From: Laspinema palackyanum D2c | GTDB taxonomy: Bacteria; Cyanobacteriota; Cyanobacteriia; Cyanobacteriales; Laspinemataceae | Assembly: GCF_025370875.1 (NCBI RefSeq) | Contig: NZ_JAMXFD010000002.1 | Location: 132,218 to 196,217 of the forward strand | DNA length: 64,000 bases | Reading direction: 5' to 3' | Shown here: positions 27,894 through 39,245 of the stretch, piece by piece | How the letters are laid out: each line of letters opens with the position of its first letter | Position numbering within the stretch: position 1 is the first letter of the stretch | Notes under the pieces: generated by a model | What the model was told of the DNA's origin: nothing | Seen by the model: only the letters and a program-made list of their open reading frames with translations | The model's database searches: none | Made by a program: the position numbers and the translations under genes

Positions 27894-30800
27894 GCAGAAT
27901 ATGAAGAAATCGTCAAACGCCTAGGACGTCATCCCAATAAAGCAGAATTGGGAATGTTTGGCGTGATGTGGTCCGAACACTGTTGTTATAAGAACTCCCG
28001 TCCCCTGCTGAAACAGTTTCCCACCACCGGCGATCGCATCCTAGTCGGTCCTGGAGAAAATGCCGGGGTGATAGACTGCGGAGACGGTTTGCGCCTCGCC
28101 TTCAAAATCGAATCCCATAACCACCCCTCGGCGATCGAACCCTTCCAAGGTGCAGCCACCGGCGTTGGCGGTATCCTCCGAGATATCTTTACAATGGGTG
28201 CACGCCCGATCGCCCTTCTCAACTCCCTCCGCTTCGGAAATATCGAAGACCCCCGCACTCGCCGCATCTTCACCGGCGTTGTAGAAGGGATCAGCCATTA
28301 CGGAAACTGCTTGATCAAGAGCGAAACCCTAATCTGGCGGGATAAAAATGGCGTTCATTTCGATACCATCGGCAACTTTGTCGAATCCCATTTACCCCCA
28401 AATCAAACCACCGCAGAACTTGATCCCAGCGCTGGCATTGAAACCCTCTCTCTGGAACCTAATACCCAGCAGAGTTGCTGGCAACCCGTTCGCCGCGTCT
28501 TCAAACGATGCGCCACCAACTTAATTACCATCCGCACAGCATTGGGTCGGACCCTAACCATGACCCCGGATCATCCGATGTGCATTTTAGAAGAGGGAAT
28601 CTGGCAGACTCGCAATGCCGACAGCTTAAAGCAGGGGGATCTTCTTCCCATCCTGATCAATATGCCCTCCCCCCAGACAGAATCCACTGGGGAAGTTCCC
28701 GCCTTGGATCTGCTGGATGCCTTAGACGATCGCTACCTCGGAAATCAAGACGTTTACGTTGCTCTCCCTCCAAAGTGGCAGATTTCCACCGAAATCCGTG
28801 ATGCCTTGTGTTCCATCGAACCTTCCCCCGTTAATCGGCATCGATACCTCAGCAAAGGCATATTACCCCTGCCCTATTTTCTCAAATTAGAACCCCTCCT
28901 CGACGTATCGCGCAGTAGCATCCGCCTCTATCGGCGCAGCGGCAAAGCTAACTACATGAATGCCATCATTCAGCCGGATGAAACATTTGCACGCTTACTC
29001 GGCTACTACCTCTCGGAAGGCTGCGTTTCTGAAAATGGCAAGACCTATAAAATAATTTTCACCTTTGGTCTCCATGAAAGCGAATATGTTCATGATGTCA
29101 TGGATGGACTCAAAACCCTCGGACTGCGCCCCTGCGTCGAAACCCGGGAGTCTACGATCGCCGTTTATGCCACATCCTGGCTATTAGGTTATCTCTTAAA
29201 AGAAGTATGGCAATGTGGCAGTGACGCCAGTCATAAAGCCTTACCCGATTTTATCTTCCAATGGCCTCGTTCTTTACAGCGTGAGGCACTCAAAGGCTTG
29301 TTACGCGGCGATGGTTCTTTAACCACCAAAACTCATGGCAATCATGCCAAAATTAGCTTTGCCACGACCAGCCATAAACTGTTTGAGCAAGTAACTTTGC
29401 TGATGCAGAGCTTCGGCGCTATTCCGCTAATCTATCAGCAACCCGCCAAAGAAACCAATATTCAAGGCCGCATCTATCAGCGTAAAGCCTTATGGCAAAT
29501 GGAAGTTTGCAATGTCTACGGACTCACCGCATTAGCTGATGTTTTTGGAGAAGAACGCAACGCCGAATTAGCTACAGCGTTGGAACGTTATAACGGGACA
29601 AAATATTCATTCCCCCGTTATTCCATCTCCAATGAACTCGCATTTGTCCAAATTAAGAGCATTGAAACGAATGCGGTTGAAGAATGCGATGTCTACGATA
29701 TTGAAGTGGACAACACTCATCTGTTTGTGACCACCTCCGGCATTGTCACCCATAACTGTGTTGGGGTGCCCACAGTTGGGGGCGAAGTGTACTTCGATCG
29801 CGCCTATACCGGCAATCCCCTCGTCAATGTCATGGCATTAGGGATTATGGAAACCCCGGAAATTGTCAAATCCGGTGCTTCCGGTGTCGGTAATCCCGTC
29901 CTCTATGTCGGTTCTACCACCGGCAGAGATGGCATGGGAGGGGCAAGTTTCGCCAGTGCAGAACTCACCGATAAATCCGCAGACGATCGCCCTGCCGTCC
30001 AAGTCGGTGACCCCTTCCTAGAAAAATCCCTCATCGAAGCCTGTTTAGAAGCCTTCAACACGGGCGCAGTGGTTGCCGCGCAGGATATGGGTGCTGCGGG
30101 AATTACTTGTTCCACCTCAGAAATGGCAGCGAAAGGTAATCTCGGCATTGAACTGGATTTAGACTTAATTCCCGTCCGAGAAACCGGCATGGTTCCCTAC
30201 GAGTTCCTCCTCTCCGAATCCCAGGAACGGATGCTGTTTGTGGCACACAAGGGACGGGAACAAGAACTGATTGAGATTTTCCATCGTTGGGGACTGCAAG
30301 CAGTAATTGCCGGGACGGTGATTGCTGAACCGATTGTGCGGATTCTCCATCAAGGAGGAGTTGCCGCAGAAATCCCCTGTCGCGCTTTAGCGGAAGATAC
30401 CCCCATTTACGATCGCCAGTTAATGGCAGAACCTCCAGAATATGCCCAAAAAGCATGGCAATGGACTCCCGCTACCCTTCCCCCTTGCACCGCAGAAGGC
30501 ATCGAAATCCAAGGCAAGTCCCAGACTTGGACTGAGATTTTACTGCAATTGTTAGATACTCCCACCATTGCCTCAAAGCGGTGGGTATATCGGCAATACG
30601 ATCATCAGGTGCAGAATAATACCGTCTTGTTGCCTGGAGGGGGAGATGCAGCAGTCGTTCGGTTACGTCCCCAAGAACCCCTCTCCTCCACTCCTGCAAC
30701 TCATCGCGGGGTTGCCGCTACCGTCGATTGCAATTCCCGGTATGTGTATCTGGACCCCTACGAAGGGGCAAAGGCAGTGGTGGCAGAAGCTGCCCGCAAT

Positions 30801-31649
30801 TTAAGCTGTGTCGGTGCCGAACCCATTGCGGTGACGGATAATCTCAATTTCGGCAGTCCCGAAAAACCTGTCGGCTATTGGCAGTTAGCATCCGCTTGTA
30901 AAGGCATTTCTGAAGCTTGTACCGAGTTTTCTACTCCCGTAACTGGGGGGAATGTCTCTCTGTACAATGAAACCCTCGATGCCAAGGGAGAACCGACGCC
31001 GATTTATCCCACCCCAGTGATTGGCATGGTGGGGTTGATTCCCGATATTAGCCAAGTTTGTGGACAAGGGTGGCGCAATCCCGGGGATGTGATTTATCTA
31101 TTAGGATTACCTATTGCTGCGATTACCCCGAATGTTTCTTTAGGCGGTTCGGAATATTTAGCCGCTATTCACGAGATAGTTGCTGGTAAACCGCCCGTGG
31201 TGGATTATCAGGTGGAACGACAAGTCCAAGCCACCTGTCGGGAAGGGATTCGCCAAGGGTGGATACAATCAGCCCACGATTCAGCGGAAGGGGGCTTAGT
31301 GGTGGCTTTGGCTGAATCCTGTATTGGCGGGAATTTAGGGGCGAAAATTACCCTGAATGTTGATGCAGCAGGCGTCTCGCGCTGGGATGAAATTTTATTT
31401 GCCGAAGGCGGTGCTCGAATTGTAGTCTCCGTGTCTCTAGAACAGGTGGAAAACTGGGAATCTTATTTACAACAGCACTTGGCAGGAAATTGGCAGAAAA
31501 TTGGGGAAGTATCGGAAATCCAGACAGGTTTAATCGTTAATTCCGATGTTAACCTTCCCTTAATTGACGTTAGTATGGCAGATATGCGCGATCGCTGGTC
31601 CAATGCCATCGAACGTCGCCTATCTGCATCCCCAAACCTTCCCGGTTGA
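27831..31649 (+). CDS. purL: phosphoribosylformylglycinamidine synthase subunit PurL, intein-containing precursor
   Basis: 1272-residue precursor. Residues 1-159 and 643-1272 form a normal-sized PurL (789 residues) that makes FGAM from FGAR, ATP and glutamine-derived ammonia in step four of purine synthesis. Conserved blocks: [37 protein letters not shown], and the C-terminal [12 protein letters not shown]. The intein is inserted between N159 and C643, in the motif that reads [16 protein letters not shown] once spliced. purF follows after 33 bp, so the two form an operon. The promoter lies in the duplicated segment at 27734-27830. Confidence 0.95.
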   Translation: MSAISNAPFSPEEIAAESLKPAEYEEIVKRLGRHPNKAELGMFGVMWSEHCCYKNSRPLLKQFPTTGDRILVGPGENAGVIDCGDGLRLAFKIESHNHPSAIEPFQGAATGVGGILRDIFTMGARPIALLNSLRFGNIEDPRTRRIFTGVVEGISHYGNCLIKSETLIWRDKNGVHFDTIGNFVESHLPPNQTTAELDPSAGIETLSLEPNTQQSCWQPVRRVFKRCATNLITIRTALGRTLTMTPDHPMCILEEGIWQTRNADSLKQGDLLPILINMPSPQTESTGEVPALDLLDALDDRYLGNQDVYVALPPKWQISTEIRDALCSIEPSPVNRHRYLSKGILPLPYFLKLEPLLDVSRSSIRLYRRSGKANYMNAIIQPDETFARLLGYYLSEGCVSENGKTYKIIFTFGLHESEYVHDVMDGLKTLGLRPCVETRESTIAVYATSWLLGYLLKEVWQCGSDASHKALPDFIFQWPRSLQREALKGLLRGDGSLTTKTHGNHAKISFATTSHKLFEQVTLLMQSFGAIPLIYQQPAKETNIQGRIYQRKALWQMEVCNVYGLTALADVFGEERNAELATALERYNGTKYSFPRYSISNELAFVQIKSIETNAVEECDVYDIEVDNTHLFVTTSGIVTHNCVGVPTVGGEVYFDRAYTGNPLVNVMALGIMETPEIVKSGASGVGNPVLYVGSTTGRDGMGGASFASAELTDKSADDRPAVQVGDPFLEKSLIEACLEAFNTGAVVAAQDMGAAGITCSTSEMAAKGNLGIELDLDLIPVRETGMVPYEFLLSESQERMLFVAHKGREQELIEIFHRWGLQAVIAGTVIAEPIVRILHQGGVAAEIPCRALAEDTPIYDRQLMAEPPEYAQKAWQWTPATLPPCTAEGIEIQGKSQTWTEILLQLLDTPTIASKRWVYRQYDHQVQNNTVLLPGGGDAAVVRLRPQEPLSSTPATHRGVAATVDCNSRYVYLDPYEGAKAVVAEAARNLSCVGAEPIAVTDNLNFGSPEKPVGYWQLASACKGISEACTEFSTPVTGGNVSLYNETLDAKGEPTPIYPTPVIGMVGLIPDISQVCGQGWRNPGDVIYLLGLPIAAITPNVSLGGSEYLAAIHEIVAGKPPVVDYQVERQVQATCREGIRQGWIQSAHDSAEGGLVVALAESCIGGNLGAKITLNVDAAGVSRWDEILFAEGGARIVVSVSLEQVENWESYLQQHLAGNWQKIGEVSEIQTGLIVNSDVNLPLIDVSMADMRDRWSNAIERRLSASPNLPG
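28308..29756 (+). other. 483-residue PurL intein with LAGLIDADG homing endonuclease
   Basis: Precursor residues 160-642. Block A starts with Cys1 ([10 protein letters not shown]). Block B holds the T-x-x-H motif ([12 protein letters not shown]). Two dodecapeptide-type endonuclease motifs follow, [11 protein letters not shown] and [10 protein letters not shown], both with their acidic residue. Block F is [19 protein letters not shown], and block G is IVTHN followed by Cys+1 of the extein. Every residue needed for class 1 splicing (Cys1, TxxH, penultimate His, terminal Asn, Cys+1) is present and the frame is open, so it should splice and may still home. Base composition is similar to purL. Confidence 0.93.
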
Positions 31650-31682
31650 TCTACTACCCCAAACAGGAGCGAAGCCGTAAGC

Positions 31683-33221
31683 ATGATCCCCAATCATCCC
31701 TTGTCCTCTGACGAGCATTATCCTGCATCCGCAGAGTCTTTGAGCGAACCCACTGAGGTTAACCCTGCTGTGTCCAACCGCCCGGATAAACCGGAAGAAG
31801 CCTGTGGCGTGTTTGGAGTTTATGCTCCCGGTGAAGATGTGGCAAAAATGACCTATTTTGGCCTTTATGCCCTTCAGCATCGGGGTCAAGAATCCGCTGG
31901 AATTGCGACGTTTGATAGTAATGCCCAAGTTCATTTGCATAAAGGCATGGGGCTAGTCTCTCAAGTCTTTAATGAGACGATTCTGGGGGAATTACCCGGA
32001 CATTTGGCGGTGGGACATACCCGGTATTCGACGACGGGAACCAGTCGGGTGGTAAATGCTCAACCGGCGATCGTCCAGACTCGGTTAGGTCCTTTGGCCT
32101 TAGCACATAATGGTAATCTTGTCAATACGGCAAGTCTGGGTCAAGAGTTGATCGACCAAAAGTGCAACCTGATCACGACAACGGATTCTGAAATGATTGC
32201 TTGGGCGATCGGGTTGGAAGTGGACAAGGGTAAAGATTGGTTAGATGCTGCTATCAGTGCCTTTCATCGCTGTAAGGGAGCCTATAGCTTGGCGATCGCC
32301 ACCCCCACAGGCATCATGGGAGCCCGGGACCCCAACGGCATTCGTCCCCTGGTGATTGGTACCTTAGAGGGTACTCCTACCCGCTATGTTCTGGCATCGG
32401 AAACCTGTGGATTAGACATCATTGGTGCAGAATACCTGCGCGATGTAGAACCCGGAGAGTTAGTCTGGATTGGGGAAGAAGGATTAGCCTCTTTCCATTG
32501 GAGTCAAGAATCCCAGCGCAAACTTTGTATCTTTGAGATGATATACTTTGCGCGACCCGATAGCATCATGTGCAATGAATCCTTGTATAGCTATCGCCTG
32601 CAACTGGGACGACAACTGGCGAAAGAATCTCCCGCTGATGTGGATATCGTCATCGGCGTTCCCGACTCCGGCATTCCGGCGGCGATCGGTTTTTCCCAGA
32701 CATCGGGCATTCCCTACGCTGAGGGACTGATTAAAAACCGTTATGTTGGGCGCACCTTCATCCAACCCACTCAACACATGAGGGAGTCCGGGATTAAGAT
32801 GAAGCTCAACCCCCTCAAAGATGTCCTCGTCGGCAAAAAAGTCTTAATGGTGGATGATTCCATCGTGCGGGGTACTACCAGCCGCAAAATCGTCAAAGCC
32901 TTGCGGGATGCCGGTGCAACGGAAGTGCACATGAGGATTTCCTCCCCACCTGTGACGCATCCCTGCTTCTATGGCATTGATACCGACAGTCAGGATCAAC
33001 TGATTGCCGCGACAAAATCCGTAGCAGAGATTGAAGCACAAATCGAAGTAGACTCCCTCGCTTATTTGAGTTGGGAAGGAATGCTGATTGCTACGGGAGA
33101 AGACCCCAGTCGTTTCTGTTCCGCCTGTTTCACGGGAGATTATCCGATTCAAATCCCTGATCCGGTGAAACGTTCTAAGCTGATTATGGAGAAGGCTCTT
33201 TCTTCTACCCCCGCAGGCTAA
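31683..33221 (+). CDS. purF: amidophosphoribosyltransferase (glutamine PRPP amidotransferase)
   Basis: 512 residues. A short propeptide (about 40 residues) ends before the Ntn nucleophile cysteine in EEACGVFGVYAP. The glutaminase domain shows LQHRGQESAGIATFD and GHTRYSTTG; the PRPP motif is VLMVDDSIVRGTTS. Cysteines in CSACFTGDYP fit the Fe-S-bearing Bacillus-type enzyme. It makes phosphoribosylamine, the first committed step of purine synthesis, and sits 33 bp behind purL. The stop codon (33219-33221) lies in the loop of a family-F palindrome. Confidence 0.96.
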   Translation: MIPNHPLSSDEHYPASAESLSEPTEVNPAVSNRPDKPEEACGVFGVYAPGEDVAKMTYFGLYALQHRGQESAGIATFDSNAQVHLHKGMGLVSQVFNETILGELPGHLAVGHTRYSTTGTSRVVNAQPAIVQTRLGPLALAHNGNLVNTASLGQELIDQKCNLITTTDSEMIAWAIGLEVDKGKDWLDAAISAFHRCKGAYSLAIATPTGIMGARDPNGIRPLVIGTLEGTPTRYVLASETCGLDIIGAEYLRDVEPGELVWIGEEGLASFHWSQESQRKLCIFEMIYFARPDSIMCNESLYSYRLQLGRQLAKESPADVDIVIGVPDSGIPAAIGFSQTSGIPYAEGLIKNRYVGRTFIQPTQHMRESGIKMKLNPLKDVLVGKKVLMVDDSIVRGTTSRKIVKALRDAGATEVHMRISSPPVTHPCFYGIDTDSQDQLIAATKSVAEIEAQIEVDSLAYLSWEGMLIATGEDPSRFCSACFTGDYPIQIPDPVKRSKLIMEKALSSTPAG

Positions 33222-33760
33222 AGCCTGGGGCTATACGGACGAAGCCCGTGGTTCGACCCTTCGACGGACTCAGGGCTCACCAGAGCCCTGCGCGGGCTAA
33301 GAATTGTTCCCCCGTTTGTAGTAACGACTTCAGTCGTTTCCCCGTCCCCCGTTTGTAGTAACGACTTCAGTCGTTTCCGGCGTGACTTGGCCCCAGCCAA
33401 GTCACGCCCTGTTGCAAGTAGACTTAAGCAACATCAGGCCGCCAATCGTTTAAACGTTGGGGGCCTGTAGTGGCGCTTCGCGAAGCGCCACTACGGCGGG
33501 GGTTCAAACCCCCGCCTAATAGCTAAAGTCGGTTGAAACCGACTAGAAGTCTTATCCGGTGGTTTTTTTAGCCGTCTTAAGACAAATGCCAGCTATTATC
33601 AGCGGGTTCTAACCCCTATAGGTGTTGCAACGGGTGTAAGATGTCGGGTGAACCCGACTGAAAGTCTTAGGGGATGGTGTTTTTAGTCGGTTTTAACCGA
33701 CTTTAGCTATTAGGCCGCCAATCGATTTATCCCCCGCCGGTTGTTGCTGTTGCAACCTTT
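33213..33760. repeat. dense repeat block between purF and dnaJ
   Basis: In order: a family-F segment overlapping the purF stop; GCCC/GGGC hairpins; two family-B hairpins (about 33318 and 33355); a family-E hairpin at 33379-33408; a TAGTGGCGCTTCG/CGAAGCGCCACTA palindrome at about 33468-33493; then family-A units to 33760 with GCGGGGGTTC/GAACCCCCGC-type arms and AGTCGG/CCGACT stems. The whole 540-bp gap is made of repeats and has no gene. Confidence 0.85.
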
Positions 33761-33775
33761 ACCTCCTTTTCTCAG

Positions 33776-33812
33776 GCAGTCATTTACAATTGGACCGACT
33801 GTAAATGACTGC
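33776..33812 (-). terminator. hairpin overlapping the dnaJ stop codon
   Basis: The perfect 13-base arms GCAGTCATTTACA and TGTAAATGACTGC are separated by 11 bases. The dnaJ stop codon (33784-33786) lies inside one arm, so the stem covers the last codons of the gene. Confidence 0.7.
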
Positions 33813-34818
33813 GGGGGTTGTAGTGACGGGCATTGCGAATCTTTTCGTAGAGGTCCTTTTCTGTGGAATTAAGGTCCTTGGGAGGGGCGATCGCAATTCT
33901 GACCAACTGATCCGTGCGATCGCCCTTAGCCGTTTTCCATCCTTTACCTTTGAGTCGCAAAGTTTGTCCCGACCGAATTCCTGCCGGAACATTCATTTTC
34001 ACCGTCCCATCCGGAGTAGGAATCTCAATAGTTGCTCCCAACACCGCCTCATCCGGGGCCACGGGGACCTCGCAAACGAGATTATCGCCCTCAAACTGGA
34101 AAAATGAGTGAGGTTGGATTTCCACCTTCAGGTACAAATCCCCCCGTTGTTGGTTGTGGGAATTGACCAGACCCTTGCCACGGACTCGAATCCGGGTCCC
34201 CGGTTTGGCCCCTGCGGGAATCCGGACCTCGATCGCCTCCGTCCCCAAATTTAAGCGCTTTTGGGTCCCCTGAAACGCCTCAGAAAAGGTCAAAGTAATA
34301 CTACTTTCCCGGTCCGCAGAGGTCCCACCAGCAGGGGTGCGATCGCCTCCAAACCCCGACGCAAAATCCTCAAACCCGCCAAACCCACTGGTAGAAGTCG
34401 AACGAGCATTGCGATAATTATAATTGCCTCCTCCCGGACGAGCGCGACCCGCCCCAGGTCCCCCGGCGCGACCGAGCAACGCATTTATAAAATCATCAAA
34501 GCTGGAGAATTGGCTAAAATCGAACCCGCCAAAATCCACATTCCCACCACCGGGGGGCCATCCCGCCCCTGCGGCACCATCCGCTTGTCGCCAATATTGT
34601 CCGAACTGGTCGTATTTTTTGCGCTTGTCTGTATCACCGAGCACTTCATACGCTTCCGAAACTTCCTTAAACTTAGCCTCAGCCTGAGCATTTCCCGGAT
34701 TCATATCCGGATGATATTTGCGAGCAAGTTTACGAAAAGCCTTCTTAATTTCATCAACACTTGCGGTTTTACTGACTCCTAGAATTGCATAGTAGTCCTT
34801 GAAGTCGGTCGCAGCCAT
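33784..34818 (-). CDS. DnaJ/CbpA-type J-domain protein
   Basis: 344 residues. The J domain spans 6-75 ([16 protein letters not shown] in [20 protein letters not shown]). A glycine/phenylalanine-rich stretch covers about 85-170, and then the substrate-binding C-terminal domains. The cysteine zinc-finger region is absent, so it is a type B (CbpA-like) co-chaperone that stimulates DnaK and delivers substrates. Single gene, with a repeat-rich region on each side. Confidence 0.93.
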   Translation of the reverse strand: MAATDFKDYYAILGVSKTASVDEIKKAFRKLARKYHPDMNPGNAQAEAKFKEVSEAYEVLGDTDKRKKYDQFGQYWRQADGAAGAGWPPGGGNVDFGGFDFSQFSSFDDFINALLGRAGGPGAGRARPGGGNYNYRNARSTSTSGFGGFEDFASGFGGDRTPAGGTSADRESSITLTFSEAFQGTQKRLNLGTEAIEVRIPAGAKPGTRIRVRGKGLVNSHNQQRGDLYLKVEIQPHSFFQFEGDNLVCEVPVAPDEAVLGATIEIPTPDGTVKMNVPAGIRSGQTLRLKGKGWKTAKGDRTDQLVRIAIAPPKDLNSTEKDLYEKIRNARHYNPRSHLQSVQL

Positions 34819-34994
34819 TAAAATTCCTCCTATACCGATTAAAGATTTAGTCTATAGTTTTTTTTCGGGAAACAGCCGAGGCGATCGGTGCTCCTAATCT
34901 AGGGTATCTAAATTTAAGCACCCCTTCAGTTCGGTTCTTACTCTGGGGTCCTAACGCAATTTCCGTACTGTCTTCCCTATCACGCCTTCAGACG

Positions 34995-35340
34995 TTATCC
35001 CTCTTAGTTCGTAGTAACGCCTTCAGGCGTTCCCCCTCATAAGTTCAACGTCACGACTTTAGTCGTTCTTAATGTTTAATATCTCAACTGGGGTCTTTTT
35101 TCCCCTAGACACAGGATTTGCTTTAGACCCCTAGCGCATCGGTACATTACCGGCGTCCTAGTGGTGCCGGTTGTTGTTATGATTAGCCCGGAAACGCCTG
35201 AAGGCGTTACTACGAACGAAGAAAGATAACGCCTGAAGGCGTTACTACGAACGAAGAGAGATAACGCCTGAAGTCGTGACGTTGAACTTAAGAGAAGATA
35301 ACGACTGAAGGCGTGACGTTGAACTTTTTAAAAGATAACT
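34995..35340. repeat. inverted cluster of family-B repeats
   Basis: Left arm 34995-35072: GTAGTAACGCCTTCAGGCGTT, then AAGTTCAACGTCACGAC and ACTTTAGTCGTT. Right arm 35186-35330: ACGCCTGAAGGCGTTACTAC three times with decay, ending GTGACGTTGAACTT. The arms are inverted relative to each other around about 35130. No gene is present. Confidence 0.8.
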
Positions 35341-35397
35341 TGTTTGACTTGAGCAGGAATCGTGGGTTATTAGGCCCTTCCTGCTCAAATCAAACAA
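35340..35397. terminator. long hairpin downstream of glgC
   Basis: 20-base arms, TTGTTTGACTTGAGCAGGAA and TTCCTGCTCAAATCAAACAA, differ from perfect pairing at one position and have an 18-base loop. It lies 17 bp beyond the glgC stop codon and most likely ends glgC transcription. Confidence 0.75.
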
Positions 35398-35414
35398 GGG
35401 AGAATTCAACCCCT

Positions 35415-36707
35415 TTAAATCACGGTTCCATCCGTAATGATGGCATTTTTCAAAACCACCACAATTCCATTGCGGATATAGAACCCATCACTTTCGCGAT
35501 TGGCCTCTTCCACATGGTCTTTATTGATAATTTGTACGTTGCGACCGATGCGAGCATTTTTATCAACGATCGCGCGACGAATTGTCGTATCCGAGCCAAT
35601 TCCCAAGGGAACCCCACCTTTTTGTAAACCGGATTGGCGTTCGGCAAAGGGTTCGTAGAAGTCAGAACCCATAATCAGGCTATCTTGAATTAAACAGCCC
35701 GCTTCAATGCGTGATCGCACCCCTAAAACCGAATGTTCAATCCGACATTCCTTCAGAATACAGCCTTCCCCAATAATAGATTCTGTGACATGAGAATCTA
35801 ATAACTTAGTCGGCGGTAAATACCGGGGACGAGTGTAAATTGGCGCTTTTTCATCATAGAAGCTAAACGGTGGGTGAGGTTGCTTCGTTAAGGCCAAATT
35901 AGCATCATAGAACGATTCCATCGTTCCGATATCTTCCCAGTACCCTTTAAACAAGTACGCCTGAACGTTATACTCGCTTGAGCAAGCGGGAATAATTTCC
36001 TTCCCAAAATCCGTGCGATCGGGAGCTTCCCGCAGGAGCGTCGCCATTACATCTTTATTAAAGACATAAATCCCCATTGAGGCAATGTAAGGCGTTTTTT
36101 GAGCTTCTTCTGGGGTTAAACCCAACGTTGTTGTATCTACCGCCATTTGGCGCAAAGCATCTCCTTTTGGCTTTTCGCTAAAGGAAACCACCCGGCCATT
36201 GTCGTCTATTTTCATCAGACCAAAATCTGAAGCCCGTTTCTCATCAATCGGTAATACCGAGAGAGTAATATCGGCATTAGTTTCGCGATGGCGTTGCAAA
36301 AACTCGCGATAGTCCATCCGATAAAGATGGTCCCCGGACAAAATCAAATATTGATCAATATCCCATTCTTCAAACAGCCATAGATATTTGCGAACCGCAT
36401 CAGCAGTACCCTGGAACCAACTGGTCGGATTTTCCGCTGTTTGCTGGGCCGCGAGGACCTCTACAAATCCCTCGCTAAAGCCAGAGAAATTGTAGGCACG
36501 AGCAAGGTGGCGGTTTAAAGAAGCCGAGTTGAATTGAGTTAGAACGTAGATTTTGAGAATGTCAGAGTTAATACAATTACTCACGGGAATATCGATCAGG
36601 CGATATTTCCCGGCCAGTGGCACGGCTGGTTTGGCCCGCATCTTGGTTAATGGGTAGAGACGGGTGCCAGCGCCTCCTCCAAGAATAATGGCTAAGACTT
36701 TTTTCAC
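35415..36707 (-). CDS. glgC: glucose-1-phosphate adenylyltransferase (ADP-glucose pyrophosphorylase)
   Basis: 430 residues from a GTG start at 36707, preceded by GAGAGG. N-terminal nucleotidyltransferase signature [32 protein letters not shown] (in the sequence at residues 4-35). [11 protein letters not shown] follows, and a C-terminal left-handed beta-helix ([20 protein letters not shown]) ends in the regulatory [14 protein letters not shown] typical of cyanobacterial and plant enzymes activated by 3-phosphoglycerate. It makes ADP-glucose for glycogen. Confidence 0.97.
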   Translation of the reverse strand: MKKVLAIILGGGAGTRLYPLTKMRAKPAVPLAGKYRLIDIPVSNCINSDILKIYVLTQFNSASLNRHLARAYNFSGFSEGFVEVLAAQQTAENPTSWFQGTADAVRKYLWLFEEWDIDQYLILSGDHLYRMDYREFLQRHRETNADITLSVLPIDEKRASDFGLMKIDDNGRVVSFSEKPKGDALRQMAVDTTTLGLTPEEAQKTPYIASMGIYVFNKDVMATLLREAPDRTDFGKEIIPACSSEYNVQAYLFKGYWEDIGTMESFYDANLALTKQPHPPFSFYDEKAPIYTRPRYLPPTKLLDSHVTESIIGEGCILKECRIEHSVLGVRSRIEAGCLIQDSLIMGSDFYEPFAERQSGLQKGGVPLGIGSDTTIRRAIVDKNARIGRNVQIINKDHVEEANRESDGFYIRNGIVVVLKNAIITDGTVI

Positions 36708-37461
36708 GAAAAACCTCTCAACAGCGTCACGCGGTCAGCCGTGAGCACTCAGCCGGTCGCCTCCGAGTCGTTCGCCTTGAATAGCTCGGCCAGTCTTAAC
36801 AGAAAGCGGAGCTCTCAAAAGCAAAACCCGGGGACTCGGTACTTGCACGCAGGTGCAAGCATAGCCGATCGCTGATGGCTGACGGCTGCTCTTTTACAAG
36901 TTAAGTGTCTGATTGTGTGGAACCATTGACAAGGGGGGGAGGGGGTGAGTTTGCCAGGAAATCCCGAGTGCCACGGCAAAACCAGAGAGAGCAATCGGTC
37001 TCCAAACCCTTGCCGACGCTGGTTTTAACCTTCGAGAATCAGGCTTTCCCTCGGCGAAAAACCGTCTGGGAGAGAAAACATCAGCCGATGGAGAGATTTG
37101 CAATCCACCTTCAAGCCATCATAAGTACAAATCAGGCACAGGGATGGGAGCATGGGAATTTGGGTCAAACAGAACCCCCCTCCCCTGACCTAAACCGGAG
37201 TCGGTATGGGATTAAAAAGGGGATAACCCTTAACGGGCAAGTTTTTCAGGTTTCGGAGTTTAAGAACTCTCCCCCACAAACCGGAAAGGGACCAAAGATA
37301 GCTTCTTCGGTCCCCTTTCCCGCACCTGTTCTCTCATAATGGAAGAAAGGGCAGCTCAATTCAAATTCCGCTCTCATCATGGGAGAGGGATTCTGAATGA
37401 GGATTACACCCTTTCTGTATTCACCCCATTTCACGCATAACTATTGAGCGGAGGATAAATC
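36708..37461. other. 754-bp divergent region glgC / gshA without a gene
   Basis: The longest frame (144 codons from 36905) has no family look and no convincing ribosome-binding site. The glgC-proximal 170 bp is the leader. GCACGCAGGTGC-type short palindromes occur near 36845, and an AAACCGG...CCGGTT-like stretch occurs at about 37190-37290. The gshA side ends with GCGGAGG, 8 bases before its ATG. No repeat of the other families is present. Confidence 0.4.
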
Positions 37462-38613
37462 ATGCTGCTATCGAAAGGCTTTGAGGTGGAAATTTATACC
37501 GGCACGCCCCAGGGAGATATTGTCGGACTCTCGGATAAAATTGTGGAGGCTCTCCCGCGCTTTATGCGGGAGCCCGATAACCGGAATGTGGAATATACGA
37601 CTCCGCCCCTGTTTCGGTATGAGCAGTTGTTATGTGAATTGGTGCGCCCTCGGCAGGTCCTGCGGCAGTATCTCCAGACGGTGGGGAATTACACGTTAAT
37701 TCCGGGTAGTAGCCTCTCTTTGGGTAGGACCGACCAGTTTTATCGTTCTGACCCTCATAACCCCTATCACGGGTTTATCGAGAACACTTATGGCACGAAA
37801 GTGGTAACGGCGAGTGTTCACATTAATGTAGGAATCGACAATCCGGATTTGCTGATGCGCGCTTGTCGGTTGATTCACCTGGAGGCCCCGTTGTATTTGG
37901 CTTTGAGTGCGGCCTCGCCGTTCCTGGATGGGGAAGTAACGGGCTATCACTCCACCCGGTGGCATCTGTTCCCGCAAGTCCCGGCAACGGCCCCGTTGTT
38001 TGAAAATCACGCTCATTTTATTCGGTGGACGGAGCAACAGTTAGAGACTGGGGTGTTTCAAAATGTCCGGCATTTCTGGAGTTCGGTCCGTCCCAATGGC
38101 GATCGCCGTCCTTACACCCTCAATCGCCTGGAATTGCGAATCTGTGAATTAGTCTCTGACCCGATCGCCTTACTTGCTATTTCCGCGTTCCTAGAGGCCC
38201 GTCTGTGGCAGTTGATTGAAAATCCCCACCTCGACCCCCTAGAACTGAGCTTGTTACCGGCACAAACTCGCGCTGATGACCTAATTGCCCTGACCGATGC
38301 CAATGAATCTGCTGTGGCTCACCGCAGTTTAGACGCGCAATTGCGCCACTGGCAAGATGGGAGAACGATTTTGGCCCGAGATTGGATTGAGGAACTCTAT
38401 GAAGAAGTCTTGCCGACGGCGAAGAGACATGGATTTAGCTGTTTTCTCTCTCCCCTGAAAAAAATTCTGCGGTTCGGGAATGAAGCGCAACGGTGGTTAA
38501 AGTCGGTGGATCAGGGGCTGGACCCTCGCCAAGTGATTCAAGGGGCGATCGCCTCCATGAGCGACCAAGAGGCGGAATTGGAAGATAAAATCTGTCAGCC
38601 TTGGGTTGCCTGA
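37462..38613 (+). CDS. gshA: glutamate-cysteine ligase, cyanobacterial type
   Basis: 383 residues. The start MLLSKGFEVEIYTGTPQGDI and the internal SVHINVGIDNPDLLMRACRL and YTLNRLELRICELVSDP blocks are those of the cyanobacterial GshA group (GCS2-related fold). It joins glutamate and cysteine with ATP, the first step of glutathione synthesis. ATG with GGAGG upstream. Followed by trmL after 170 bp. Confidence 0.9.
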   Translation: MLLSKGFEVEIYTGTPQGDIVGLSDKIVEALPRFMREPDNRNVEYTTPPLFRYEQLLCELVRPRQVLRQYLQTVGNYTLIPGSSLSLGRTDQFYRSDPHNPYHGFIENTYGTKVVTASVHINVGIDNPDLLMRACRLIHLEAPLYLALSAASPFLDGEVTGYHSTRWHLFPQVPATAPLFENHAHFIRWTEQQLETGVFQNVRHFWSSVRPNGDRRPYTLNRLELRICELVSDPIALLAISAFLEARLWQLIENPHLDPLELSLLPAQTRADDLIALTDANESAVAHRSLDAQLRHWQDGRTILARDWIEELYEEVLPTAKRHGFSCFLSPLKKILRFGNEAQRWLKSVDQGLDPRQVIQGAIASMSDQEAELEDKICQPWVA

Positions 38614-38783
38614 TCAACTCCTTGGAGTCAATCAGAATATCTAATCAATGGGGTTCAAGGTCGGATGATTAAAAATTTCTATCATTGAACCCGGTTTCTG
38701 GTTAAATAATAGCCGGATAGCCTCGGATCGGGAACCCCGATCGCCTTGGATACCGAGTTGGATAGAGAAACGGTACGCGCTCC

Positions 38784-39245
38784 ATGCCTCAAGTTGTTTT
38801 AGTTCATCCCCAAATTCCTCCCAATACGGGCAATATTGCCCGCACCTGTGCGGCGACGGGGACGCCGCTGCATTTAGTCGGTCCCTTGGGGTTTGAGACG
38901 AGCGATCGCTATCTCAAACGGGCGGGACTGGATTATTGGCCCTATGTCGATGTTCACTTCCATGAGGATTTAGCGGCGTTTCGGGCGTTTCACCGCCAGG
39001 GTGGAGGTCGTCAACTGGGGTTTAGCGCCCGAGGGGCGGATAATTACATTGAGTTTGAGTTTCAACCCAATGACTGGTTATTGTTTGGGTCAGAAACTAC
39101 GGGGTTATCGCCAGAACTCCTGGAAGAGTGCGATCGCACCCTTTATATTCCCATGACTCATCCCAAGGTCCGCAGTCTGAATCTATCCGTCAGTGCCGCG
39201 TTAGGGCTATTTGAAGCGCTGCGCCAATTGGGTCAACTCCACTAA
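38784..39245 (+). CDS. trmL: tRNA (cytidine/uridine-34 2'-O)-methyltransferase
   Basis: 153 residues, the single-domain SPOUT form. Motifs: VHPQIPPNTGNIARTCAATG, LLFGSETTGLS and the knot-forming IPMTHPKVRSLNLSVSAALG. It should methylate the wobble ribose of tRNA-Leu species using S-adenosylmethionine, acting as a dimer. The spacing suggests it is transcribed independently of gshA. Confidence 0.94.
   Translation: MPQVVLVHPQIPPNTGNIARTCAATGTPLHLVGPLGFETSDRYLKRAGLDYWPYVDVHFHEDLAAFRAFHRQGGGRQLGFSARGADNYIEFEFQPNDWLLFGSETTGLSPELLEECDRTLYIPMTHPKVRSLNLSVSAALGLFEALRQLGQLH

Noticed and set aside
34995-35340. Possible CRISPR array from regularly repeated ACGCCTGAAGGCGTTACTAC
   Set aside because: Spacing is irregular and short, the units are palindromic and the family is dispersed over the whole window.
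36905-37339. 144-codon plus-strand frame between glgC and gshA
   Set aside because: No ribosome-binding site, no family resemblance, and composition like non-coding DNA.
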